From positions 254,823 through 318,822 of the forward strand of contig JAEWXF010000028.1 in NCBI GenBank assembly GCA_023396065.1: a stretch of DNA of 64,000 bases. Reading direction: 5' to 3'. Under the pieces are notes generated by a model. It was given only the letters and a program-made list of their open reading frames with translations. It did not search any database and was not told where the DNA came from. This DNA is from Methanobacteriota archaeon (GTDB taxonomy: Archaea > Halobacteriota > Methanomicrobia > Methanomicrobiales > Methanocorpusculaceae). Below, in pieces: positions 42,562 to 51,071 of the stretch. A program made the translations under genes and the position numbers. Position 1 is the stretch's first letter, and each line of letters begins with the position of its first letter.

Positions 42562-44103
42562 ATGGGTCTATCAGAGGGCAGTACTTTTGTTACACTTATT
42601 TTGATTGTCGTCTACTTTGTCGTTCTTCTGGGGATTGGCATATGGGCCTCCAAGAAGATTAAAAACTCTGAAGACTACATGCTTGCCGGCAGAAGCCTTG
42701 GTTTCTGGTTATTCACACTGTTGATCGTCTGTTCGATCTGCAGCGGCATGACACTGGTCGGCACCAGCGGCTTCGGCTATGCGTCAGGCTGGCCGGGTAT
42801 CTGGGAACAGATCTTTGTTCCGCTTGCGGCAGCATTCTGTATTATCTTCTTCGGCTCCAAACTCAATAAGATCGGCCGGGAGAAGGGATGCATGACGCTG
42901 GAGGATTACTTTGCGATCCGGTATGAAAACAACCGCGAACTTCGCGCCCTGTCCGCTCTGGCCAGTATTGCCGTGTCGCTGGTGTATCTGGTCGGTCAGT
43001 ACACCGCAATCAGTATTGTTCTGATCTGGGTGTTCGGTCTGGAGCACTGGCAGGCTCTGGTGATTTCCGGAATTATTATTACTGCATATACGGTGATCGG
43101 CGGTCTGTATGCTGTTTCCTGGACAGGGCTGGTTCAGGGACTTATTCTGATCTTCGGCGTTCTGCTTGTGTCCCCCTTCATTCTCAGTTATGCGGGAGGT
43201 CTGGAACATATTAATACTGTCCTTGCGTCCATCGATCCGAACCTGGTCATGCCAGCATTCCCGAATGCCTATGCTGCGTATGCGTACTGTACCCCTGAAT
43301 TTCTGGTATCGTTCGGGATTCTGCTGATGGTCGGTCTTGCCTGTGCACCGCATATCATGTCAAACGTCTTCGCCGCGAAAAAGATCTCCTACTTTAAGTG
43401 GGCGCCGCTGGTTGCTTTCGGCATCTATGTGGTTATCATGTTCCTCGTGAAACTCTGCGGTATGGGTGTCCGCGTTATGGCGGAGGACGGGAAACTTGAT
43501 ACGGTGGCAGCGACGAATGCCCCAGACTTTGCGCTGATGTACGGTATTCAGGCAGCAGCTCCGAGTATCTTCATTACCGGTCTGTTTGCCGTGATTGTCC
43601 TCTCGGCGGTTATGTCCACGACCGACCGTCTGATGCTGACGGTTGGAACAGAGTTCTCCTGGAACATCTTTAAGACGATGCTCCGGCCGAAGGCAAGTGA
43701 GCGTCAGGTTGTCCGCGTCAGTCAGATATGTGTGCTGATTGCAGCGGTCGTATCCCTGATTCTTGCGATCAATCCTCCGGAGATGCTGGCGTTTCTGATC
43801 TGGCTCGGTATCGGTCTGATGCTCTGTTCGTTTGCGGTTCCTCTCATTGCCGGTCTGTACTGGCGGCGGGCGACGGCTGCCGGAGCGATTGCAAGTATGG
43901 CGGTAGGTCTTGTCTCTGCCGTCGGGTTTGGATATTATTATCAGTTTGTTGAGAAACTGCCGATGCATTTCTCGATTTATGCTCTGGCCCTTTCCATCCT
44001 TGCGATGATTGTGGTAAGTCTGATGACGCAGAAAAACTCGGATGCAGCTCTGGACGAAACCTACACGGGTGCATATCTCCACCCGAAAGAACTTCCCAAA
44101 TAA
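42562..44103 (+). CDS. sodium:solute symporter (SSS family)
   Basis: A 513-residue protein with about 13 membrane helices. Early signatures are GIGIWASKKIKNSEDYMLAGRSLG and GTSGFGYASGWPGIWE, and further in WTGLVQGLILIFGVLL and STTDRLMLTVGTEFSWN, which fit the SSS (SLC5-like) family. It uses sodium to import an amino acid, sugar or organic acid; the substrate is not evident. Its start is directly behind a 36-residue accessory frame. Confidence 0.88.
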   Translation: MGLSEGSTFVTLILIVVYFVVLLGIGIWASKKIKNSEDYMLAGRSLGFWLFTLLIVCSICSGMTLVGTSGFGYASGWPGIWEQIFVPLAAAFCIIFFGSKLNKIGREKGCMTLEDYFAIRYENNRELRALSALASIAVSLVYLVGQYTAISIVLIWVFGLEHWQALVISGIIITAYTVIGGLYAVSWTGLVQGLILIFGVLLVSPFILSYAGGLEHINTVLASIDPNLVMPAFPNAYAAYAYCTPEFLVSFGILLMVGLACAPHIMSNVFAAKKISYFKWAPLVAFGIYVVIMFLVKLCGMGVRVMAEDGKLDTVAATNAPDFALMYGIQAAAPSIFITGLFAVIVLSAVMSTTDRLMLTVGTEFSWNIFKTMLRPKASERQVVRVSQICVLIAAVVSLILAINPPEMLAFLIWLGIGLMLCSFAVPLIAGLYWRRATAAGAIASMAVGLVSAVGFGYYYQFVEKLPMHFSIYALALSILAMIVVSLMTQKNSDAALDETYTGAYLHPKELPK

Positions 44104-44357
44104 TTTCGTTCTCTTTTTCATCCGAACACACACTCCGGGCTGCGGTTGCGATCGTGCACGGAAATGGTCATGATACTTCGTATCAGGGTCTCCGATGAAA
44201 AACAGTACATGCAATACTATCCTATTGCGTAATTTTGCAATTTTTTTGGCGATGATCTCCATATCATCGAACCGCGTAAGTCCTATTGAGATGTGGCACA
44301 ATGCTCAATACGTTTAAGTAACTCCTGCCCGTATATTCTCCAAAGGAGAAACGATTC

Positions 44358-44935
44358 ATGAGCCGGACACTTTACTTCAGATCAGGATGCATACTCACTG
44401 CCGTCAGCGGAATTCTCCCGTCCGGTCCTGTATACTTCTCCTCACCGGAGGCAACCCGGAGTATGCAGAACTCCTGACCCCCTGGACAGTATGCGGTTTT
44501 CTTCTCTCCGGTCTTGGATGTCTCCTGCTGATCAGACAGACTCCCAAAAAATCTGCTGGAATTCTACCCTACCTCTGTGCAACCGGGTTCCTTGCCCTTG
44601 CAGTTCACTGCTGCTTCAGAACTGCCGGACAGTTCCCGCTGATTCTCACTACAATATCAGTACTCGGATTTACCGCATACCCGCTGCTGTCCTCCTTTGA
44701 TGACCTCTCCGATCAGAGGGCAGTCCCGCTGTTCACCCTCGGGGCCGGAACCTGCGGAGTACTGACCGCTTTCGGGACCGCCGCATATCAGTACTATCCC
44801 GGTCTTTCCGAATATCTGATACGCGACATCCTGAACTATCCGCTGATGTTCGGCCTGGCACTGCTGTTCGGGGTAAGCCTGATCCTCCTCTCCGAAGGAC
44901 TCAAAGGAAAAAAAGAGAACGAAGTTATTTGGTAA
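44358..44935 (+). pseudogene. integral membrane protein with an apparent one-base frameshift
   Basis: From the ATG at 44358 (after GGAG at 44345) the frame reads MSRTLYFRSGCILTAVSGIL and then stops early. Another frame takes over with PVRSCILLLTGGNPEYAELL and continues to 44935 through four further hydrophobic helices. One extra C in the CCC run at 44417-44419 would make a continuous ~192-residue protein whose first helix spans the junction. The shorter intact frame would start at ATG 44387, which makes a poor N-terminus. It is either decayed or a homopolymer sequencing error. No recognised family. Confidence 0.55.
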
Positions 44936-45029
44936 GGTCTTTCGGACGGAGGGACACATCCCGATACCGGGTCACAATGGCGGTGCAGTTCGAACATACC
45001 CCACATTAGAAAGGTGCGTGTTCGACTGG

Positions 45030-46193
45030 TTACTCGTCTGCAAAGATTTTTGCCAGAAGGTCAGTTGCCTGCACAAGTCCGTAGGAACCTTTTGCTGCAA
45101 CCTCCTTTTCCGTATAGACCGATACTGCATCCGTTCCCTTTCCCAGAACCGCAAACGGAACAGGCGCGTTGGTGTGGGTCTTTTTCGCAATCGGTGTCGG
45201 GTGATCGGGCATCAGCAGTACGCATCCGTCGAAGTTGTCCAGTATATAGCCGACTGCTTCATCCAGCCGTTCGATTGCTTTGATCTTCTCTTCGAGACTG
45301 CCGAGGTGTCCGGCTTCATCGGTTGCTTCCACATGCATGTAGACAAAATCGACGTCGCCTTTCAGTGTTTCAACGGCTGCCTTTGCTTTTCCCATGTAGT
45401 TGGTGTCCAGATACCCGGTTGCTCCCGGCACCTTTACCACCTCCATTCCGGCGCAGCGGGCAATACCGAACAGCAGATCCACCGCCGAGATTACCGCTCC
45501 GGTCTTATGGTACTTCTCGGCAAACTGCGGCATCGCCGGTTTGGCACCGCCGCTCCACGGCCAGATCATGGATGCAGGGTTCTTTCCTGCGGCAACTCTG
45601 GCTTTGTTGACCGGATGACGGGAGAAGACATCATAGGAGATGACCATGTAGCGAAGCAGCCGTTCGGCATCTTCGCCGTGGGGGAGGTATGGGTCGATCA
45701 GTTCGCCGGTGATGTCATGCGGAGCGGTTGTATCGCATCCCTTTCCTCCGGGGAGCATGAGGACGTTTCGGTAGGACACTCCCGGATAGAGTTTTGCGTC
45801 CCGCAGTTTCTCCTGCAGGGCTGCGAACAGTTGTGCGCCCTCTTCACTGGTGATGTGGCCTGCAGCGAAGTCTTTCATCTTTGCGTCTTCAATGGTAACA
45901 AAGTTGCACCGGTATGCAAGATCAGTCTCTGCAAACGGGACGCCCATGCTGAGTGCTTCCAGCGCTCCGCGTCCGGTATAGTATTTTGCCGGGTCATAGC
46001 CGAAGATTGCCATATTGGCAACGTCGGAACCGGGATGCATGCCGTCCGGCACGGTCCGGAGCATCCCGCATTTTCCTTCGCGTGCGATCCTGTCCATGTT
46101 GGGCTTTTTTGCCACTTCCAGAGGGGTTTTGCCGCCCAGCTCCGGGATTGGCTCGTCTGCCATCCCATCTCCGAGAACTAAGAGATATTTCAT
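45030..46193 (-). CDS. apgM: 2,3-bisphosphoglycerate-independent phosphoglycerate mutase, archaeal type
   Basis: A 387-residue metal-dependent phosphoglycerate mutase that interconverts 3- and 2-phosphoglycerate in glycolysis and gluconeogenesis. The start MKYLLVLGDGMADEPIPELGGKTPLEVAKKPNMD has the metal-binding aspartate, MHPGSDVANMAIFGYDP has the nucleophile serine near residue 55, and the later metal sites are in YMHVEATDEAGHLG and LMPDHPTPI. All fit the ApgM group found in archaea. It is a single-gene unit. Confidence 0.95.
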   Translation of the reverse strand: MKYLLVLGDGMADEPIPELGGKTPLEVAKKPNMDRIAREGKCGMLRTVPDGMHPGSDVANMAIFGYDPAKYYTGRGALEALSMGVPFAETDLAYRCNFVTIEDAKMKDFAAGHITSEEGAQLFAALQEKLRDAKLYPGVSYRNVLMLPGGKGCDTTAPHDITGELIDPYLPHGEDAERLLRYMVISYDVFSRHPVNKARVAAGKNPASMIWPWSGGAKPAMPQFAEKYHKTGAVISAVDLLFGIARCAGMEVVKVPGATGYLDTNYMGKAKAAVETLKGDVDFVYMHVEATDEAGHLGSLEEKIKAIERLDEAVGYILDNFDGCVLLMPDHPTPIAKKTHTNAPVPFAVLGKGTDAVSVYTEKEVAAKGSYGLVQATDLLAKIFADE

Positions 46194-46312
46194 ATTTGCC
46201 GGTAGTATATGGACCGGGAACGATGATAAAGGGATTTGTCCGGAACTTCATCAAAGGAAATCTTCTTAGCTAAACCGGTCAAATGCATAGATACCACAAC
46301 GGCGGATACTGA

Positions 46313-47218
46313 ATGCAAACGATTATGAAACATATTCTAGATTATTTCCGGGGGGTTTCTATGGCTGTTGCCGATAGTGTTCCCGGCGTTTCCGGCGGAA
46401 CGATCGCGTTTCTTCTTGGCTTTTATGAGACGTTTATTTCATCGGTGCATAATTTTCTGATGGGATCAAATGCGGAACGAAAAGCGGCATTTCCGTTTTT
46501 GTGTAAGCTTGGGGCCGGGTGGGTCTGCGGATTTTTGGTCTGTGTGGTGATTCTGGCAGCTCTGTTCCATTCGTATATTTATGAGATCAGTTCGGTGTTT
46601 CTCGGTCTGACGATTGCGGCGATCCCGGTTGTAATTCTGGAGGAGATGGATGCCGTCCGGGGAAAGTATGCGTATCTGGTCTTTACGGTTCTCGGCGTTC
46701 TGGTGGTGCCGGTTCTGATGTTTTTCAGTCCGGCGGTAGGCGCTGAGAATATGATTGATCTGACGCAGGCGTCGCTGGGTCTTGCGATATTTTTGTTTGT
46801 TGCAGCAATCATTGCGGTCTCTGCACTGGTGTTACCCGGTATTTCCGGATCTACGCTTTTGCTGATTATGGGGCTGTATGTTCCGCTGATCTCGGCGGTG
46901 AGTGCGTTTGTCCACCGGGATTTTTCGTATGTGCCAATGCTGGTGGTATTCGGTCTGGGTATGATTGCGGGTCTTGGTCTGAGTGCGAAGGTTATTCGGC
47001 ACTGCTTTGCCCGGTACCGGTCGCAGACGATTTATCTGTGTGTCGGTCTTCTGATCGGCTCGATATATGCGATTGCTCTGGGACCGACAACTCTGTCTGA
47101 CCCTATGCCTGCGATGACGTGGACGACGTTCTACCCGGTATTCTTTATCTTTGGTGCGGCGATTCTTGTAGTTCTGCAGGTGCTGAAACGCCGTGCAGCA
47201 GCAAGGGTCACGGTATAA
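46313..47218 (+). CDS. DUF368 (PopT-type) polyprenyl-phosphate transporter family protein
   Basis: A 301-residue membrane protein with eight or nine helices. The family motif DSVPGVSGGTIAFLLGFYE lies near residues 22-40 and has an echo in LPGISGSTLLLIMGLY near 182, an inverted repeat of the fold. Bacterial members (PopT) return undecaprenyl phosphate to the inner face; an archaeal member would handle dolichyl-type carriers for glycosylation or envelope synthesis, by inference. An internal ATG at 46325 is an alternative start. A hairpin with a T-tail follows. Confidence 0.82.
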   Translation: MQTIMKHILDYFRGVSMAVADSVPGVSGGTIAFLLGFYETFISSVHNFLMGSNAERKAAFPFLCKLGAGWVCGFLVCVVILAALFHSYIYEISSVFLGLTIAAIPVVILEEMDAVRGKYAYLVFTVLGVLVVPVLMFFSPAVGAENMIDLTQASLGLAIFLFVAAIIAVSALVLPGISGSTLLLIMGLYVPLISAVSAFVHRDFSYVPMLVVFGLGMIAGLGLSAKVIRHCFARYRSQTIYLCVGLLIGSIYAIALGPTTLSDPMPAMTWTTFYPVFFIFGAAILVVLQVLKRRAAARVTV

Positions 47219-47239
47219 TTCTTTTTTGAACATGCAGTT

Positions 47240-47258
47240 ACCCATCACATGGGTTTTC
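47240..47258 (+). terminator. hairpin with T-tail after DUF368 gene
   Basis: ACCCAT (47240-47245), a 3-base loop CAC and ATGGGT (47249-47254), followed by TTTCT. The stem starts 22 bases after the stop codon. Confidence 0.5.
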
Positions 47259-47462
47259 TGACGGAATTCTCCGTGTGCCTTAGGGAGAGTATCAGGTTTG
47301 CAATGTGTCTGTCTGATGGTACCTCTATTTGTACACCCCCACCGTACGAGTCCTGCCATATTTTATGATGTTCGAGTACTACCCGATGGTGAGTTCAAAT
47401 ACACCCCACATCCTTATTTCCTTTTACTCTCTATCAATTAGTACGTATATGGATGTGTGTTT

Positions 47463-50400
47463 ATGAAAAAATATAGGATCGCAATTCTTCTTCTCTCTGC
47501 TTTTATCCTCCTGATCTTCTGTGCAGGCCCGATTGCAGCGGAGGAGAGCGAAGAGACCCCAGTACCAACGACGATGAAAACCACAGTCCCTACGACGGTA
47601 CCGACCACAGTCCCTACGACGGTGCCAACCACTGTACCTACAACGATAGTCCTGACAACTATACCAACGACAGTCCAGACCACAGTGCCCACGACGGTAG
47701 TCCTGACAACTATGCCAACGACGGTGGCGACAACGCTGGCCCCAACGACAGTCCAGACCACCAGACCAACGACGGTGGCAACAACTCTGGCCCCGACGAC
47801 AGTCCAGACTACAGTGCCAACGACGGTGGCGACAACACCAGTGCCAACGACTACCCAGTCTTCAGAGGAATTTACCTCAAAGACCATCGCCACACCATCA
47901 TCTCCCATCTCCGATGTTCAGTCCTTAGTTAATAATGCAGGTCGTGTAATGGAGTCTAAGGCACCAGAAGGTACCACGTTTTCGGATGGCATCACTATCA
48001 TTGGACTCGCGGACAATGTATCCAACGATAAACTGGTTCGCATCAAAATTTCTGATACCAAATTTGCCACATCCATCGCCAAATCCATTGGCACCAATCG
48101 CATCTATGCCAATAAGACCGGTGTCATCGATCTCCGGGATGCAGCCGTCGGCAGCGACCCTGAACCATACAAAGTCTATGACAATGAAACAGTCATTGAA
48201 ACCATAAAAATATATGCTATGGACAAAAAAGAGGACCAAAAATCACAGAGTGAGTCATCAGAACCTGCTGTGTCAGCACCCACGGCAACACCTACTCCCA
48301 CACCCACAAGCATATCTCTCCGTGACCAGCAGGCCTCAAGCCCGGCAGCTAATGAAACTACTCGTACTATTTCCCCTGGTAACAATGCATCCATCAATGA
48401 GCAGATCCGTATCCAAATTTCCAACGGCATCTTCGCCACATCCATCGCCAAATACAGTGACGGCGCAAACCCGGTGATGATTAACAACATCAGTGCTAAC
48501 ACAAATGGCGTCATCGACCTCAGTGAAGCCGCCGTCAATAACGAAACAGGTGAATATCGTGTCTACAATGGTAGTGCATGGACCGGGGCCACCATCCAAA
48601 TCAATGCTCAGGCTGAGTCACCAACATCCACCGTAACACCTACCCCCACCCCTACTCCCACCTACATCTCCAGCGGCCCGCATGACAAATACCCGGTCGC
48701 AGGAAATATCCGGAACATCTCCGCCGGTGACAGCGCTTTCATCTACGAACAGATCCGTATCAAAATTACCGACAACAAATTTGCCACATCCATTGCCAAG
48801 TACAGCGGCAGTGCAACCCCGGTGATGATCAACTCCATCAGTGCCGACGCAAACGGCGTCATCAATCTCCTGGAAGCATCCGTCGGCAGTGAAACTGGCG
48901 CATACCGCATCTATGACGGCAGCACCTGGACCGGCGGCTCTATCCTCATCTGGAAACCCGACCTCACCCTCAAAGCAGAACTCGCCGGCTCTACCGATTC
49001 CGTCGACGGAAAAGCAGTATCCAAAAGCAGCAGCATACACTTCACCATTCAGTCGCCCAAAGTGGGAGGAGCCGACATCGGTTCCAAGGTAAGAATTCTT
49101 ATCACGACACCCGTCGGCGGCCAGACAACCATGCTTGGCTTTGTCAACCTTGCAGAAATACCCATGGACTCGGTCCAGCACATTACCGCAGACATCCCCC
49201 TCTCCGACACATCCCTCACCGCCGGTACCTACGTTGCCCGTGCCGAATGGATCAGCCCATCGTCCTTCAATGCCTTCGCCCCCAAATCCAACACCATCTC
49301 ATTCAGAATTGACAGTAATACTGGACTGGATATCACCACAAACACCGAGTCCGTCGTCCGCAACAACCCCTTTACCGTCACCATCCGTGGTAACGCCAAC
49401 ACTCAATACATCGTCTCCCTTGACTCCGGCAAATCCCCGGTACCGGAACTGATCCCCGGTCAGGTCGGTGTTGTCCGCGGTGATGCAGAACCCAAAATTG
49501 TCGACACAAGCGGAACCACAAAAACTGTACAGAAACCGAGCAGTGCAGCAGACGATCCCAAATCATGGGGAGTTGCCACCACCGACGCAAGCGGAAAACG
49601 CACCGTCCAGTACTCCACCAATCCGGTCAACGGCAAAAACGTCGAAGACGGAACCTATACCGTCCGGGTCAACGAAATAGAGTCCCGAACAACAACCGCA
49701 ATTGCAGGAACCGAATACGCACGGATCAACGTCAAAGTCGTCACGGGAGCACTGAGCCTGACCGCAGGATCCGACCGCAACTACTACATGGGTCAGGAGA
49801 TCAAACTCACCGGAACCAACACCGACTCCGACACCACCTACCTGTTCCTCACCGGTCCGAACCTCAACAGCAACGGCGTCAGCCTTGACGCATTGAAGTC
49901 GGGGGAGTTCACCAAAGTATCCGTCAAAACCGATCACACCTGGGAGTACAAATGGGACACCGCCGCAACCGGTCTGGACGTCGGCTCCTACACCGTCTAT
50001 GCAGTCAGCTCCATGAATGACAAAACCCACCTCTCCGGTACCAAATACGCCACAACCTCAGTACTGCTCAAGCAGCCGGGCATGAGTACCAGCTCCAGCA
50101 CGCTTTCCGCAGCCAAAGGCGATGACGTCCATATCACCGGAACCGTCTCCGGCAACCCCTCATCCATCGCCATCTTCCTGTTTGGCACAAACTACTACCA
50201 GAGGGTAACAACCTCGGTAAACGACGGAACCTACGACTACAAATTCCATGTCCCTGAGAGCATGTCCTCCGGCGAGTACTACGTCGTAATCGAGCATCCC
50301 ATGTATGACGGAAAGTTCGGCGTTGTAGAAATCCACAGCGACGGAAAAACCATCCTTGCCCAGAACAGCGCCTCGGGCAGTACCCAGAGTTCCTTCGTCG

Positions 50401-50978
50401 TCGAAGGACAGGGACGGCTGCAGGGTTCCCAGGCAGCAAACGCCCTCATCAAAATGCTCGACTCACCCTATATCGACGATCTCTACTCCAGTCTGAAACT
50501 GATCGTCGCAGAACCGTACATCAGCATTGACCCGGTTGGCGATCAGCTGATCGGCCACTCATTCACGATAACCGGCAGAACGAACATGGAATCTGGCGAC
50601 CAGCTGCTGATTGAAGTTGCACCAACCTCCTTTGTCCCGACCGGCAAAAACCAGCAGACCGCACCGTCCGGCGTATCCGGATCAGTAGTGATTGAAAAAG
50701 GTTCAGCCAACAACATCTGGAAGTTTGAAGTTGACGGATCACGTCTCGCACTGGACGCCTACACCGTAAAGGTCTCCGGTGTCGAAGTTTCTACCAGTAC
50801 GTCCGCCTCATTTAATGTCATCGCATCCATGCCGGAAACCCCGACGCCCCTGCCGACCACAACAGAAGTTCCAACAACACCGGTCACGCCGACCGAAGCT
50901 GCAAAATCCCCGTTCGGCACGGTAGCCCTCCTCTTCGGAGCCGCCGGAGCGCTGTGTCTGATTGGAAGACGGCAGTAA
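47463..50978 (+). CDS. giant modular surface protein with three DUF3821-type repeats
   Basis: A 1171-residue exported protein: signal peptide (about 1-26), a Thr/Pro-rich stalk (about 30-135), and three related modules with FATSIAK as marker (near 195, 325, 445). The rest (about 490-1170) is colinear with the protein at 51072, including SRRV-type blocks such as VRNNPFTVTI.GN, NYYMGQEIKLTGTNTDSDTTYLFLTGPNLNSNG and GRLQGSQAANALIKML. The end SPFGTVALLFGAAGALCLIGRR is a PGF-CTERM-like anchor. It probably forms part of the cell envelope. I start at ATG 47463; the GTG at 47457 would add two residues. Confidence 0.85.
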   Translation: MKKYRIAILLLSAFILLIFCAGPIAAEESEETPVPTTMKTTVPTTVPTTVPTTVPTTVPTTIVLTTIPTTVQTTVPTTVVLTTMPTTVATTLAPTTVQTTRPTTVATTLAPTTVQTTVPTTVATTPVPTTTQSSEEFTSKTIATPSSPISDVQSLVNNAGRVMESKAPEGTTFSDGITIIGLADNVSNDKLVRIKISDTKFATSIAKSIGTNRIYANKTGVIDLRDAAVGSDPEPYKVYDNETVIETIKIYAMDKKEDQKSQSESSEPAVSAPTATPTPTPTSISLRDQQASSPAANETTRTISPGNNASINEQIRIQISNGIFATSIAKYSDGANPVMINNISANTNGVIDLSEAAVNNETGEYRVYNGSAWTGATIQINAQAESPTSTVTPTPTPTPTYISSGPHDKYPVAGNIRNISAGDSAFIYEQIRIKITDNKFATSIAKYSGSATPVMINSISADANGVINLLEASVGSETGAYRIYDGSTWTGGSILIWKPDLTLKAELAGSTDSVDGKAVSKSSSIHFTIQSPKVGGADIGSKVRILITTPVGGQTTMLGFVNLAEIPMDSVQHITADIPLSDTSLTAGTYVARAEWISPSSFNAFAPKSNTISFRIDSNTGLDITTNTESVVRNNPFTVTIRGNANTQYIVSLDSGKSPVPELIPGQVGVVRGDAEPKIVDTSGTTKTVQKPSSAADDPKSWGVATTDASGKRTVQYSTNPVNGKNVEDGTYTVRVNEIESRTTTAIAGTEYARINVKVVTGALSLTAGSDRNYYMGQEIKLTGTNTDSDTTYLFLTGPNLNSNGVSLDALKSGEFTKVSVKTDHTWEYKWDTAATGLDVGSYTVYAVSSMNDKTHLSGTKYATTSVLLKQPGMSTSSSTLSAAKGDDVHITGTVSGNPSSIAIFLFGTNYYQRVTTSVNDGTYDYKFHVPESMSSGEYYVVIEHPMYDGKFGVVEIHSDGKTILAQNSASGSTQSSFVVEGQGRLQGSQAANALIKMLDSPYIDDLYSSLKLIVAEPYISIDPVGDQLIGHSFTITGRTNMESGDQLLIEVAPTSFVPTGKNQQTAPSGVSGSVVIEKGSANNIWKFEVDGSRLALDAYTVKVSGVEVSTSTSASFNVIASMPETPTPLPTTTEVPTTPVTPTEAAKSPFGTVALLFGAAGALCLIGRRQ
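47554..47862 (+). repeat. Thr/Pro-coding tandem repeat
   Basis: About 310 bases of imperfect repeats of 12-24 bases built on ACGACGGT(A/G)CC and ACAGTCC, coding the stalk TTVPTTVPTT and its variants. Such tracts can change in length by slippage and are usually heavily glycosylated. Confidence 0.75.
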
Positions 50979-51071
50979 CTTTCCCTTTTTTTCTCCGTGA
51001 AATGCGGTTTTGTCACCATCTCCATTCTTAATACCGTAGGGAATCCATCATCTAGAAATGGAGAACTCCCC

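Noticed and set aside
43360..44301. Long open frame on the minus strand opposite the sodium symporter, beginning with a protein-like stretch at 44104-44301
   Set aside because: It mostly mirrors the symporter gene in an antisense frame. The unique ~66-residue upstream part looks plausible as protein but ends in the antisense region without a stop or family match, so I treat it as an unproven remnant.
45018..46181. Full-length open frame opposite apgM
   Set aside because: It covers the same bases as a recognisable enzyme gene on the other strand, and its translation is rich in cysteine, histidine and phenylalanine with no pattern.
47554..47862. Possible CRISPR array in the repeated tract of the surface protein
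   Set aside because: The repeats are in frame, imperfect, with no equal-length spacers, and encode a Thr/Pro stalk.
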